DNA from: Brevundimonas mediterranea
Lineage (GTDB): Bacteria > Pseudomonadota > Alphaproteobacteria > Caulobacterales > Caulobacteraceae
Direction: 5' to 3'
Assembly (NCBI RefSeq): GCF_011064825.1
Contig: NZ_CP048751.1
Coordinates: 2,728,001-2,792,000 of the forward strand
DNA length: 64,000 nt
This document shows, one piece after another, positions 8,786 through 17,791 of the stretch. How positions within the stretch are numbered: the first letter of the stretch is position 1; each line of letters begins with the position of its first letter. Made by a program: the position numbers and the translations under genes. The notes under the pieces are model-generated. The model ran no database searches. It was not told the origin of the DNA and worked only from the letters and a program-made list of their open reading frames with translations.

Positions 8786-9946
8786 ATGGCCGAAACGCTG
8801 CAGGTCGAGATCATGAGCGCGGAGGCGATGGACGCCGCCGCGATCGCCCTGTGGCGCGACTGGACGACGACCAATCCGGCCCTGACCAGTCCCTATTTCC
8901 GCTGGGACTATACGCAGATCGCCGCCCGCGTCTGTCCAGGCGCGGCCGTGGCCGTGTTTCGGCGCGGCGGGCGGATCGTCGGCTTCTTCCCGCATCAGAA
9001 ACGCGGTGGATCGGTGCAGCCGCTGGGTGCGCCGATGAACGACTATCATGGCGTGATCGCCGCCGAGGGCGAGACCATCACGCTGGAACAGGTGGCGCAC
9101 CTGCTTCATGCACGCCGGTTGAACGTCCCCGGCTGGATCGGCGCGGCCGAGACCGGCCAGGCGCGTGAGACCGTTCAGGTCGCCATGCCGGACGCCGGCT
9201 TCGACGCCTGGTACGCCGAGCGTCGCGTGACCTTCGGCAAATATTTCAAGGACAAGGAACGGGCCCGCCGCAGCCTGGAGGCCGAGCTGGGCCCCGTTCG
9301 GGTCGAACGCGGCCTGCACGACCCCGCCCTGCTGGACCAGTTGATTGAACTGAAGGCGGCCCAGTATCGCCGCTCGGGCCTGCATGACATTTTCGCCTGC
9401 GGCTGGACGCGCGACCTGCTCCACGCCCTGATGGCGGACCCCCGGCCTGACTTCGGGGCCTCGATGGCGGCCATGCATGCGGGGGACAAGCTGGTGGCGA
9501 TCGAGTTCTCGCTACACGCTGGTCGGCATTATCATTTCTGGTTCCCGGTGTATGAGCCCAGCCTGGCGCGTTGCTCGCCGGGGATATTGCTGAGCATGGA
9601 CACGATGCGGCTGGCCTCGGCCGAGGGTTTCCGGGTCTTTGACTTCGGGTTCGAGGGCGAGAGCTACAAGAAGTATTTCGTCAACGCTCGCCAGACGGTG
9701 CGCGAGGCGGTGGTGATGCGGCCCGGCCTGACCCAGGCCCTGGGCGACGCAGCGGTAGGGGTGCTGGACAAGGCGGGCGGCCGGGGCGAGGCGCTGCGGG
9801 CGTCGCTGCGCCGTCGCTGGTCCACTATCGAGGCCTGCGAGGCCTCGCCGGTCGGGCGGCTGCGCGGCGCGGCCGTCGCGGTTCGGTCCGCCGTCAGCAA
9901 GGCCGCCGCCCGCAAGAAGACGCCCGCGCGCGTCGCCCATGTCTGA
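8786..9946 (+). CDS. FemAB/GNAT-fold acyltransferase (BioF2/CelD-like)
   Basis: A 386-residue protein with two GNAT-like halves. The N-terminal half has strand-helix segments such as AVAVFRRGGRIVGFFPHQ and a PLGAPMNDYHG loop. The C-terminal half (~residues 150-310) matches the Acetyltransf_6/FemAB-like pattern: YFKDKERARRSLEAE, LKAAQYRRSG, and GRHYHFWFPVYEP...SPGILLSMDTMRLA followed by FDFGFEGESYKKYF. Such enzymes act in polysaccharide or cell-envelope acylation; a Caulobacter holdfast transferase (HfsK) is of this general type, but identity is not claimed. ATG 8786 is chosen over 8774 because GAGGA lies five bases upstream. It is followed after 10 bp by the cupin-like gene. Confidence 0.8.
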   Translation: MAETLQVEIMSAEAMDAAAIALWRDWTTTNPALTSPYFRWDYTQIAARVCPGAAVAVFRRGGRIVGFFPHQKRGGSVQPLGAPMNDYHGVIAAEGETITLEQVAHLLHARRLNVPGWIGAAETGQARETVQVAMPDAGFDAWYAERRVTFGKYFKDKERARRSLEAELGPVRVERGLHDPALLDQLIELKAAQYRRSGLHDIFACGWTRDLLHALMADPRPDFGASMAAMHAGDKLVAIEFSLHAGRHYHFWFPVYEPSLARCSPGILLSMDTMRLASAEGFRVFDFGFEGESYKKYFVNARQTVREAVVMRPGLTQALGDAAVGVLDKAGGRGEALRASLRRRWSTIEACEASPVGRLRGAAVAVRSAVSKAAARKKTPARVAHV

Positions 9947-9956
9947 GGATAGGATC

Positions 9957-10871
9957 ATGAGCGGCCGCCGCACCCGCTATCCCGGCCCCATCGCCGAGGC
10001 CAATACCCATCCGCACAGCCTGGTGGAACAGGGCTTCGCCGAGGATGCGGCCCTGGCCGCCATGCTGGACCGCTATCCGGCCGAACTGTTCGACATCAAT
10101 CTGTACGATTACGACGACGCGGGCCAGGTCAGCCTGCGCACCGGCGCGCGGGGGCGGCTGTCGGGCGAGGATCTCCTGGAGGCGATCAAACAGGGCCGGC
10201 TCTGGGTCAATCTGCGCGGGGTCGAGACGGCCTGGCCCGAATTGTGGGCGGCGGCGATGAAGGATTTCGCCGCGATCCAGGCGACCTATCCGGGCTTGCG
10301 GGCGGTGCGGAACGCCGGTCAGCTGATCCTGTCCTCGCCCAAGGCGCGGGTGCCCTATCATTTCGATGCGGCGGGGGTGGTTCTGTTCCACCTGCGCGGG
10401 CGCAAGAGGCTGTTCGTCTATCCGGGCGACGAGCGGCATCTGCCCGAGCGCAGCATGGAACAGGTCGTCGCGCGCCAGACGACGGAGGAACTGCCCTATG
10501 ATCTGGCGTTCGAGAACGACGCCCAGATCATGGATCTGGAGCCCGGCCGCGCCCTGACCTGGCCCTTGTACGCGCCGCATCGTGTGGAGAACCTGGACCG
10601 GTTCTGCGTCAGCCTGTCGATGGATTTCCAGACCTGGCCGTCGCGGTTCAGAAACGGCGCGCTGTTCACCAACGCCGTGATCCGCAGCCGGGGCGGCGAG
10701 CCGCGCCTCACCGACGGCATGGCGGCGCCGGAGTTGGCGGCGCGCTGGGCCGCGTCGCTCGCTTTGAAGCGGGCCGGGGCGATGAAGAGCCGGATCGCGA
10801 CCTTCGAGCGCGACTTCCAGCCCGAGGTCGGGGCTGCGGACGGCGCGGGCGCCTTGAACGCCACCCGTTAA
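9957..10871 (+). CDS. Cupin-like (JmjC-type) domain protein
   Basis: A 304-residue protein. The core (~residues 110-215) has the double-stranded beta-helix signature of cupin_8/JmjC proteins: a metal-type HFD motif in VPYHFDAAGVVLFHLRGRKRLFVYPG and a later His in LYAPHRVENLDRFCVSLSMDF. These would hold Fe(II) for a 2-oxoglutarate-dependent hydroxylase, though function is untested. ATG 9957 is preferred because GAGGA lies seven bases upstream; an in-frame ATG at 9939 would overlap the acyltransferase stop. The two genes look like one operon and may act on the same substrate. Confidence 0.75.
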   Translation: MSGRRTRYPGPIAEANTHPHSLVEQGFAEDAALAAMLDRYPAELFDINLYDYDDAGQVSLRTGARGRLSGEDLLEAIKQGRLWVNLRGVETAWPELWAAAMKDFAAIQATYPGLRAVRNAGQLILSSPKARVPYHFDAAGVVLFHLRGRKRLFVYPGDERHLPERSMEQVVARQTTEELPYDLAFENDAQIMDLEPGRALTWPLYAPHRVENLDRFCVSLSMDFQTWPSRFRNGALFTNAVIRSRGGEPRLTDGMAAPELAARWAASLALKRAGAMKSRIATFERDFQPEVGAADGAGALNATR

Positions 10872-10955
10872 TTCGAGTTCATGACCTCGAGTTAAAATGA
10901 CTCGCGGGTCGCCAGCGCGCACCTTTTCCTCATATCCGGGAAAGGGAACGCCTCC

Positions 10956-11846
10956 ATGAAAACCGCTCTGATCGCCGCCGCCGCCGTCGCCGCCCTGACG
11001 GGGTTGGCCGCCGCCGCGCCCGCATCGGCCGGCGAAGTCGAGATCCGCAACGCCGTGGCGCGCGTGGTCGTCATCGTCGAGGACCGCCAGGACATCGCCG
11101 TCGAGGTGACGCAGGGCCGGTCACGGCTGCCGGCCGTACAGGTGCGGCGCAACGGCCGTGACGTGGAGATCGACGGCGGGCTTCGCCGCAATGGCCTCTG
11201 GGGTCGTGGCGACGGCATACGCAACTGCAACTCGGGCCGCGCAGACGCAGCCCAGCCCGGCCAGGGCGCGACGGTCGAGGTGCGCGATCTGGGCCGCATC
11301 CGGCTGGAGGACGCGCCCCTGATCATCCTGCGCACGCCGCGGAACGTGGATGTCAGCGCCGGCGGCGCCGTATTCGGCGCCGTGGGACGCGGCGCGCGCT
11401 CGGTCGAACTGGACAGCGGCGGCTGCGGCGGCTGGACCATCGCCAATGTGGACGGCGACCTTGAGCTGGGCGTCGGCGGTTCGGGGTCGATCCGCGCCGG
11501 GACGTCGCGGACGCTGGACGCCAGCGTCGGCGGTTCAGGCTCGGTTTCGGCCGGCGGCACGGGCGACCTCAAGGTCGCCGTCGGCGGCTCGGGCAATGTG
11601 GAGGTCGCCAGCGCCAATGGTCAGGGCGACATCTCCATCGGCGGCTCGGGCGGGGTGAACGTCCGCCAGGGTCGGTTGGACAAGCTGTCGGTCGCCATCG
11701 GCGGGTCCGGGGACGTCCGCTACGGCGGAACGACCCGCGACCTCAGCGTCGCCATCGCCGGCTCGGGGAACGTCCGCGTCGCCGCCGCCACAGGCTCTGT
11801 GTCCCGCACCGTCGTCGGATCAGGGACGCTTCATATCGGGCGTTAA
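10956..11846 (+). CDS. Exported GIN-domain (DUF2807) protein
   Basis: A 296-residue protein with a clear Sec signal peptide (MKTALIAAAAVAALTGLAAAAPASAG). The mature part is a repetitive right-handed beta-helix type sequence with recurring GGSGS/GGSGN turns about every 20 residues (GVGGSGSIRAG, SVGGSGSVSAG, AVGGSGNVEVA, SIGGSGGVNVR, AIGGSGDVRYG). This is the GIN (putative autotransporter adhesin head) pattern. Two Cys (RNCNSG and GGCGGW) could pair in the periplasm. It is followed 26 bp later by a strong terminator and is probably transcribed alone. Its binding partner is unknown. Confidence 0.85.
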   Translation: MKTALIAAAAVAALTGLAAAAPASAGEVEIRNAVARVVVIVEDRQDIAVEVTQGRSRLPAVQVRRNGRDVEIDGGLRRNGLWGRGDGIRNCNSGRADAAQPGQGATVEVRDLGRIRLEDAPLIILRTPRNVDVSAGGAVFGAVGRGARSVELDSGGCGGWTIANVDGDLELGVGGSGSIRAGTSRTLDASVGGSGSVSAGGTGDLKVAVGGSGNVEVASANGQGDISIGGSGGVNVRQGRLDKLSVAIGGSGDVRYGGTTRDLSVAIAGSGNVRVAAATGSVSRTVVGSGTLHIGR

Positions 11847-11870
11847 GACCCGTATCTCGCCGCGAGAGGA

Positions 11871-11906
11871 AAGGCCCCCGGTCGTGGAACCCTGGGGGCC
11901 TTTTTC
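11871..11906 (+). terminator. Rho-independent terminator after the GIN-domain gene
   Basis: Stem AGGCCCCC / GGGGGCCT closed by a loop of about 14 bases and followed by a run of Ts. It lies 26 bp after the stop of the upstream gene. Confidence 0.85.
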
Positions 11907-11924
11907 GTGCGTCGATCCGGACAT

Positions 11925-11958
11925 GAAAAAAGCCCCGGCGGATCGCTCCGCCGGGGCT
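11925..11958 (-). terminator. Rho-independent terminator for the outer-membrane protein gene
   Basis: A perfect 12-bp stem AGCCCCGGCGGA / TCCGCCGGGGCT with a TCGC loop. Six As precede it on the plus strand and become the T-run for minus-strand transcription. It lies 28 bp beyond the stop of the 11987-12742 gene, back to back with the plus-strand terminator. Confidence 0.88.
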
Positions 11959-11986
11959 CTTCTCATCCCGTGAGGGAGGCCGTTGC

Positions 11987-12742
11987 TTACAGGCCGCCCA
12001 GGACGCTCGTGATCGACGAGACGTTCAGGCCGGCGCCGGCGCGGTCACGCGCTTGCAGACCGCCGCCGAAGCTGTAGCGCAGGCCCAGCGACCAGGTGTC
12101 GACGTCGATCGAGTCGACGTCGGCGCGGGTATAGGCGGCGCCGACCGAGAACGGGGTGTTCTCGATTTCGTACTCGGCGCCCACGCCATAGGTCCAGGCG
12201 TCCACGTCGCCGCCGGCCACGTCCACGTTGTTGTAGCTGACGCCGGCGTTCAGGCGCAGGTTCGGCATGACGTAGAAGGCGGCGTCGCCGCCGACGGTCC
12301 AGATGTCGGCGTCGCTGTCGTCAGACGTGGTGTAGGCGACCAGGCCGGTCAGGGTCGCGTTGGACAGGTACTTCTGGGCTTCGGCGCCGACGGTCCAGAC
12401 GGGATCGTTGCCCGAACCGATGTCGTTGGCGGCGACGAAGGCGCCGGCGCGGACGTCCGAGGTCCACATCTTGGTCAGGTGAGCGGCGGCGACGCCGGTG
12501 ACGTCTTCTTCACCGAAGGCCTTGGTGTAGTCGACGGCGCCGTTCAGGGTCACGGTCCAGTCGGCGGCCGGCAGGGCGACCGTGCCGTCCACGGTCCAGA
12601 CGTCGGCGTCGACGTCATCGCCGGCGACTTCGATCGACGGGTTGGAGTAGGTCACGCCGACCGAACCGATGGCGTTCTGGGCGAAGGCCGGGGCGGCGAA
12701 CAGGGTGGCGGCGGCGGCCGAGGCGAGGAGGAACGTCTTCAT
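11987..12742 (-). CDS. Small beta-barrel outer-membrane (porin-like) protein
   Basis: A 251-residue protein with signal peptide MKTFLLASAAAATLFAAPAFAQ. The mature part is a series of alternating strands separated by acidic turns. The motif D-x-D-x-W-T/S-V/L recurs about five times (DVDADVWTVDG, SDADIWTVGG, DVDAWTYGVG, SIDVDTWSLG), typical of small barrels. It ends with a strand GLRYSFGGG followed by a short tail. A good ribosome binding site (AAGGA) lies nine bases upstream on the minus strand. It is probably an abundant outer-membrane protein; ligand is unknown. Confidence 0.8.
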   Translation of the reverse strand: MKTFLLASAAAATLFAAPAFAQNAIGSVGVTYSNPSIEVAGDDVDADVWTVDGTVALPAADWTVTLNGAVDYTKAFGEEDVTGVAAAHLTKMWTSDVRAGAFVAANDIGSGNDPVWTVGAEAQKYLSNATLTGLVAYTTSDDSDADIWTVGGDAAFYVMPNLRLNAGVSYNNVDVAGGDVDAWTYGVGAEYEIENTPFSVGAAYTRADVDSIDVDTWSLGLRYSFGGGLQARDRAGAGLNVSSITSVLGGL

Positions 12743-12940
12743 TTTCTTTTGTCCTTAGCAGTCTGTGCCCGGGTGGAGGCCCGGGGAGGGCGGCTGCTAC
12801 CAGCCGGCGCTAGAAGCTGAGCAATAAACCGTCGTTACATAAGTGTCTTGAAACTGACATGTGGCTCATCCGCCACGCCTTGTGGTCGAAATGTGTCACG
12901 CGCGCGCGTTTCCTGCGGCAAGGGGTTAACGAGCCGCAAT

Positions 12941-12962
12941 CATATAAGGATATCCTTATATG
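12941..12962. promoter_or_regulatory. Perfect 22-bp palindrome upstream of metE (putative methionine-regulator operator)
   Basis: Two perfectly inverted copies of CATATAAGGAT form a 22-bp palindrome. The same sequence, identical over 24 bp, occurs at 52245-52270 before the ArsR-methyltransferase gene of the metF-metH operon. A TTGACG (-35-like) hexamer starts three bases downstream. Sharing between two methionine loci indicates an operator for that regulator; binding is inferred. Confidence 0.8.
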
Positions 12963-13030
12963 TATTGACGGCTGCGCTTGATTGCGGTCATGTGCCCGGG
13001 TCGTGGTCTGCACGCGGTCTTCGGGGCGCG

Positions 13031-13180
13031 TGGAGCTAAGAGGGAAGCCGGTGTGAAACCGGCGCTGCCCCCGCAACTGTAAGCGGCGAGTCGAGGGTCC
13101 ATCTCGTGTCACTGGCGTTCGCGCCGGGAAGGCCGGATCCGAGGCGTCGACCCGTGAGCCAGGAGACCTGCCCCGACAGA
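13031..13180 (+). ncRNA. Cobalamin (B12) riboswitch in the metE leader
   Basis: All conserved blocks are present in order: AGGGAAGCCGGTG, the P3/P4 core GCTGCCCCCGCAACTGTAAGC (read as two adjoining parts), CACTGG, GGGAAGGCC, and the B12 box GTGAGCCAGGAGACCTGCC. Downstream, TCCGGCGG (13189-13196) can pair with CCGCCGGA (13222-13229) to form the likely expression platform before the metE start at 13297. Known biology: cobalamin binding shuts off B12-independent metE when B12-dependent MetH can work. Confidence 0.95.
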
Positions 13181-13296
13181 TAACGTCCTCCGGCGGGGTG
13201 TCCGGTCAGGCCGCATGCGCGCCGCCGGACCCTTGTTCGCGTCGGCGTCCGCGCGACCCTGTCCGAAGCCTGGCCATAATACAGGTTTCGAACGTC

Positions 13297-15654
13297 ATGA
13301 CCCGCCACACTGTCCAGGTCGCCACCCTCGGCTTTCCCCGCATCGGCCCCAAGCGCGAGCTGAAGACCGCGCTTGAGGCCTATTGGGCCGGCAAGATCGA
13401 CGGGGACGCCCTGCTGTCCACCGCCGCCGAGCTGCGCGCCCTCACCTGGGCCCGCCAGCGCGATCTGGGCGCCGACATCGTGCCGTCGAACGACTTCTCT
13501 CTTTATGATCAAGTGCTGGACCTGACCGCCATGGTCGGGGCCGTGCCCGCCGCCTATGGCTGGAGCGGGGATCGGGTCGATCTGGCGACCTATTTCGCCA
13601 TGGCCAGAGGGTCTGGGGCGCCGGGGTCTCGCGGCGGCGACAGTCCGGTCTGCGAACACGGTCATGTCCACGGCGGCGGTGAGGGCGCGCCGGCGATGGA
13701 GATGACCAAATGGTTCGACACCAACTACCATTATCTCGCGCCTGAGTTCACGGCGGATCAGGTCTTCCGGCTGGGCTCGACCAAGGCGCTGGACGAGTAT
13801 CTGGAAGCCAGGGGGCAGGGGATCGACACTCGACCGGTGCTGCTGGGGCCGGTCAGCTATCTGCTGCTGGGCAAGACGCGCGGGGCCGACTTCGACGTCC
13901 TCAGTCTGCTGCCTCGCCTGTTGCCGGTCTATGCCGAGGTGCTGCGGTCGCTGGCGCGCGCGGGCGCGACCTGGGTGCAGATGGACGAACCCTGCCTGGT
14001 CACGGACCTGAGCGACGAGGCCAAGGCCGCCTATGATCACGCCTATCGCGTGCTGGCCGATGTGACGCCGCCGATCAAGCTGATGTTGACCCCCTATTTC
14101 GGGGCGCTGGGCGACAATCTGCATACGGCGTTGAAGCTGCCGGTGCATGGCCTGCATCTCGACCTGATCCGCGCCTCGGAGCAACTGGCCCCGGTCGCTT
14201 CGGACATGCGTCCCGATCAGGTGCTGTCGCTGGGCGTCATCGACGGCCGCAATGTGTGGAAGGCCGATCTGAACGCCGTATTGGACCGGGTCGAGCCCCT
14301 GGTCGCCTCGGGCCGCCGGGTGGTGCTGGCGCCGTCCTGCTCGCTGCTCCACACCCCCATCGATCTGGAGCGTGAGACGGCCCTGGAGCCGGAGATCAGG
14401 AACTGGCTGGCCTTCGCCGTGCAGAAGGTGGCCGAACTGGCGACCCTGGCCCGCGCCCTGAACCAGGGCCGCGATGCGGTGAAGGCCGAACTGGACGCCT
14501 CGACCGCCGCCGTCGCCTCGCGCCGCACTTCGCCGCGCATCAATGATCCGAAGGTCCAGGCGCGCGCCGCGGACGCCGACCCCGCCCTGTCGAACCGCAC
14601 CTCCAGCTTCGAGATCCGGCGCACGGTGCAGCAGCGGCGGCTGAACCTGCCCGCCTATCCGACCACCACCATCGGCTCCTTCCCCCAGACGGCCGAGGTT
14701 CGAAAGGCGCGCGCCGATCACGGCAAGGGCGTCATCGACGACGCCGCCTACGCCGCCTTCCTGCGCGAAGAGACGGCGCGGACGGTGAAATGGCAGGAAG
14801 ACCTGGGTCTGGACGTGCTGGTCCACGGCGAGTTCGAGCGCAACGACATGGTCCAGTATTTCGGCGAGCAGTTGTCCGGCTTCGTCTTCACCAAGGCCGC
14901 CTGGGTCCAGTCCTATGGCTCGCGCTGCGTGCGGCCGCCGATCATCTATGGCGACGTGTCGCGGCCCAGGCCGATGACGGTGGAATGGTGGCGTTACGCC
15001 CAGGGCCTGACCGATCGGCCGATGAAGGGGATGCTGACCGGCCCGGTGACGATCCTGAACTGGTCCTTCGTGCGCGACGACCAGCCGCGCAGCGAGACCT
15101 GCCGCCAGATCGCCTTCGCCATCCGTGACGAGGTGATCGATCTGGAAACCGCGGGCGCCGTCGTGATCCAGATCGACGAGGCGGCCCTGCGCGAGGGCCT
15201 GCCCCTGCGCCGCGCCGACTGGGCGGCCTATCTGGACTGGGCGGTCGAGTGTTTCCGCATCACCGCATCGGGCGTGCGGGACGAGACCCAGATCCACACC
15301 CACATGTGCTATTCCGAGTTCAACGACATCATCCAGTCCATCGGGGCCATGGACGCCGACGTCATCTCCATCGAGACCTCGCGGTCCAGGATGGAGTTGC
15401 TCGACGCCTTCTCCGACTATCGCTATCCGGCCGAGATCGGACCGGGCGTCTATGACATCCACTCGCCGCGCGTGCCGTCAGTGGACGAGATGGCGGCCCT
15501 GCTGACGGCGGCGGCGGGCAAGCTGCCGGCGGACCGGCTGTGGGTGAACCCGGACTGCGGCCTGAAGACCCGCGGTTGGGCCGAGACCGAGGCGGCGCTG
15601 ACCAATATGGTCTCGGCCGCGAAGGCCGCGCGCCTGGAGGCCGTAGGGGGATGA
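13297..15654 (+). CDS. metE: Cobalamin-independent methionine synthase
   Basis: Transfers the methyl group of 5-methyltetrahydropteroyl-triglutamate to homocysteine. The 785-residue protein has both TIM-barrel halves. Zinc ligands by alignment with E. coli: His ~669 and Cys ~671 (THMCYSEF), Glu ~693 (ISIETSRS) and Cys ~754 ([11 protein letters not shown]). Other signatures are [24 protein letters not shown] and [15 protein letters not shown] loop at residues ~104-128 has extra Gly/His/Cys-rich sequence ([10 protein letters not shown]) compared with E. coli. Translation starts at [13 protein letters not shown], after the riboswitch. Control is probably by B12 plus the upstream palindrome. The stop overlaps the start of the thioesterase gene (ATGA). 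Confidence 0.97.
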   Translation: MTRHTVQVATLGFPRIGPKRELKTALEAYWAGKIDGDALLSTAAELRALTWARQRDLGADIVPSNDFSLYDQVLDLTAMVGAVPAAYGWSGDRVDLATYFAMARGSGAPGSRGGDSPVCEHGHVHGGGEGAPAMEMTKWFDTNYHYLAPEFTADQVFRLGSTKALDEYLEARGQGIDTRPVLLGPVSYLLLGKTRGADFDVLSLLPRLLPVYAEVLRSLARAGATWVQMDEPCLVTDLSDEAKAAYDHAYRVLADVTPPIKLMLTPYFGALGDNLHTALKLPVHGLHLDLIRASEQLAPVASDMRPDQVLSLGVIDGRNVWKADLNAVLDRVEPLVASGRRVVLAPSCSLLHTPIDLERETALEPEIRNWLAFAVQKVAELATLARALNQGRDAVKAELDASTAAVASRRTSPRINDPKVQARAADADPALSNRTSSFEIRRTVQQRRLNLPAYPTTTIGSFPQTAEVRKARADHGKGVIDDAAYAAFLREETARTVKWQEDLGLDVLVHGEFERNDMVQYFGEQLSGFVFTKAAWVQSYGSRCVRPPIIYGDVSRPRPMTVEWWRYAQGLTDRPMKGMLTGPVTILNWSFVRDDQPRSETCRQIAFAIRDEVIDLETAGAVVIQIDEAALREGLPLRRADWAAYLDWAVECFRITASGVRDETQIHTHMCYSEFNDIIQSIGAMDADVISIETSRSRMELLDAFSDYRYPAEIGPGVYDIHSPRVPSVDEMAALLTAAAGKLPADRLWVNPDCGLKTRGWAETEAALTNMVSAAKAARLEAVGG

Positions 15655-16418
15655 GCGTCACGCTTATAGACATGGTGTTCCCCGGCGACGCCAACCACCA
15701 CGGCACATTGTTCGGCGGCGTCGGTCTGGCGCACCTGGACAAGGTCGCCTTCCTGGCCGCCGCGCGTCATGCGCGGCGGCACACGGTCACGGCGGGCTGC
15801 GAGCGCATCGACTTCGCCGCACCCGCCCGGATCGGCGAAATGGTCGAGGCGACGGGCCGGGTGGTTCGCGTGGGGCGAACCTCCATGGGGGTCGAGGTCG
15901 AACTGTGGGCCGAGGCGCCGGTCAGCGGCGAGCGCCGCCTGTGTACGCGCGGCGTGTTCAACATGGTGGCGCCCCGCGAAGCGGGGCAGGGCGACCTGCC
16001 GCCGGTTCCGGACAAGGGGGAGGAGCCGGGGGACGGCTGGCTGCGGACGGCGGAGATGGTCTTCCCGACCTGGACCAACCACTATGGCACCCTCTACGGC
16101 GGCGACGCCCTGAAGCTGATGGGCAAGGCCGCCTTCATCTGCGCCACGCGACGGGCCAGGGGCGTCATGGTCATGGCGGCGTCGAACCGCATCGACTTCT
16201 CGTCGCCTATAAGAGAAGGAGACATGATCGAACTGGCGTCGCGCGTCACGCGGGTCGGCCGCTCCTCCGTCACTATAGAGGTGGAGCTGTGGGTCGAGGC
16301 GCTGTTGACCGGCGAACGACGGCGGTCGGCCGTGGCCGAATTCGTCATGGTGGCGGTTGATGAGGCGGGGCGTTCTGCGCCGATTTCGAAGCCTGCGGCG
16401 ACGCTGGAACCGGCCTGA
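15651..16418 (+). CDS. Tandem hotdog-fold acyl-CoA thioesterase
   Basis: A 255-residue protein made of two similar halves, each with the acyl-CoA thioesterase hotdog pattern. Half one has [20 protein letters not shown] and [15 protein letters not shown]; half two has [20 protein letters not shown] and [15 protein letters not shown]. The N-H-x-G-T-L-(F/Y)-G-G motif carries the expected active-site region in both. It hydrolyses acyl-CoA esters; chain length cannot be told. ATG 15651 overlaps the metE stop by four bases, so it is translationally coupled and should share the B12/methionine control, which is an odd partnership. Confidence 0.88.
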   Translation: MSVTLIDMVFPGDANHHGTLFGGVGLAHLDKVAFLAAARHARRHTVTAGCERIDFAAPARIGEMVEATGRVVRVGRTSMGVEVELWAEAPVSGERRLCTRGVFNMVAPREAGQGDLPPVPDKGEEPGDGWLRTAEMVFPTWTNHYGTLYGGDALKLMGKAAFICATRRARGVMVMAASNRIDFSSPIREGDMIELASRVTRVGRSSVTIEVELWVEALLTGERRRSAVAEFVMVAVDEAGRSAPISKPAATLEPA

Positions 16419-16449
16419 CGGAATCCTGTCGCCGCCACGGTTTCGCCGC

Positions 16450-16478
16450 TTGACGAAAATGGAATCGGTAGGCATAAG
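16450..16478 (+). promoter_or_regulatory. Putative promoter of the S10 ribosomal protein operon
   Basis: TTGACG, a 17-bp spacer and CATAAG. The same kind of promoter (TTGACG, 16 bp, TATAAG) lies before rpsM. It would give a leader of about 230 bases before rpsJ. Confidence 0.5.
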
Positions 16479-16714
16479 CCCCACTCTTGTTGGACCGGCT
16501 GTGCATCCCCGGATGCAGACGCGGTTCGCAGGAACGACCTGAGACCCTGTTCTTTGCAGTGACCCAGGACTTTAGCGGCCTTCGCAGGCGACTGCGTGGG
16601 CCGATCGTTTTTGCGGATTTGCGTTCCCTGAGGGCTCTATGCCCGAAGGCCTTCGGTCTTTGAAATGGTTCACAGGGACGCGGTCCTCCGACCGCATTGG
16701 AAGTAAGCACCGAT
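16479..16714 (+). promoter_or_regulatory. Long untranslated leader of the S10 operon
   Basis: No gene is seen in this stretch. It holds a perfect 14-bp palindrome CCGAAGGCCTTCGG (16643-16656) and a GC-rich segment followed by GTTTTT around 16600-16613. Such leaders often carry ribosomal-protein (L4-type) autoregulation; that is inference here. Confidence 0.35.
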
Positions 16715-17020
16715 ATGGATCAAAGCATCCGCATCAGGCTCAAGGCCTTTGATCACCGCGTCCTCGATTTCTCGACGCGCGAGATCGTCAATACAGCCAA
16801 GCGCACCGGCGCGACCGTTCGCGGTCCGATTCCGCTGCCGACCCTGATCGAGAAGTTCACCGTGAACCGCTCTCCGCACGTCGATAAGAAGTCGCGTGAG
16901 CAGTTTGAAATCCGCACGCACAAACGCGTGCTCGACATCGTCGACCCCACCCCGCAGACCGTGGACGCGCTCATGAAGCTCGACCTGTCCGCCGGTGTGG
17001 ACGTCGAGATCAAGATTTAA
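16715..17020 (+). CDS. rpsJ: 30S ribosomal protein S10
   Basis: A 101-residue S10, first gene of the S10 operon. Signatures: [29 protein letters not shown], and [26 protein letters not shown]10 joins the 30S head and, as NusE, also takes part in antitermination. The start is taken at MDQSIRIRL, the usual family start; six more in-frame codons upstream are not needed. Confidence 0.97.
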   Translation: MDQSIRIRLKAFDHRVLDFSTREIVNTAKRTGATVRGPIPLPTLIEKFTVNRSPHVDKKSREQFEIRTHKRVLDIVDPTPQTVDALMKLDLSAGVDVEIKI

Positions 17021-17041
17021 AGTAGAAAGAGGCGGGATCCG

Positions 17042-17791
17042 ATGCGCACGGGCGTGATCGCCAAGAAGCTGGGCATGACCCGCGTGTTCGCCGATGACGG
17101 CGCGCACGTACCGGTCACTGTGCTTCAGCTCGACGGCTGCCAGGTCGTCGGCCAACGTACCCAGGAGCGTGACGGCTACGTCGCTCTCCAGCTGGGCGCT
17201 GGCACGAAGAAGGCCAAGAACACCAACAAGGCTCAACGCGAGACCTTCGCCAAGGCGGAAGTCGAACCGAAAGCCTATGTGACCGAGTTCCGCGTCGATG
17301 CGGAAGGTCTGCTGGACGTGGGCGCCGAGCTTTCGGCCGAACACTTCGTGGTGGGTCAGAAGGTCGATATCCAGGGCGAGACCATCGGTAAGGGTTTCGC
17401 CGGCGCCATGAAGCGCTGGAACTTCGGCGGCCTGCGCGCCACGCACGGTGTTTCGCTGTCGCACCGTTCGCACGGTTCGACGGGTAACCGTCAGGACCCG
17501 GGTCGGACCTTCCCTGGCAAGAAGATGGCCGGCCATTACGGGGCCGAAACCGTCACCACCCAGAACCTGACCGTCGTCCGCGTGGACGCCGAGCGTGGCC
17601 TGATCCTGATCAAGGGCGCTGTCCCCGGTCATGACGGCAGCTACGTCAAGGTTCGTGACGCCATCAAGAAGGCTCGCCCGGCTGACGCTCCGTTCCCCGG
17701 TGCGCTGAAGTCGAGCAAGTCTGCTGCTCAACCCGCCTCGACCCCGGCTGAAGAAGCCCCCGTCGAAGCGACCGAAGGCGGTGAAGCGTAA
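17042..17791 (+). CDS. rplC: 50S ribosomal protein L3
   Basis: A 249-residue L3 with the family start [14 protein letters not shown] and the core [14 protein letters not shown] / [15 protein letters not shown]. It is about 30-40 residues longer than E. coli L3 because of an Ala/Pro/Glu-rich tail (after ~220) that looks disordered. L3 nucleates 50S assembly. The stop and the rplD start share a base (TAATG), so translation is coupled. Confidence 0.97.
   Translation: MRTGVIAKKLGMTRVFADDGAHVPVTVLQLDGCQVVGQRTQERDGYVALQLGAGTKKAKNTNKAQRETFAKAEVEPKAYVTEFRVDAEGLLDVGAELSAEHFVVGQKVDIQGETIGKGFAGAMKRWNFGGLRATHGVSLSHRSHGSTGNRQDPGRTFPGKKMAGHYGAETVTTQNLTVVRVDAERGLILIKGAVPGHDGSYVKVRDAIKKARPADAPFPGALKSSKSAAQPASTPAEEAPVEATEGGEA

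Noticed and set aside
12741..13030. Small protein gene upstream of the riboswitch
   Set aside because: Frames in this interval lack a ribosome binding site and span the palindrome. It reads better as a divergent promoter region.
13036..15462. 808-residue open frame on the minus strand
   Set aside because: It lies opposite metE for its whole length, has the His/Gln/Arg-rich composition of an antisense shadow, and shows no known motif.
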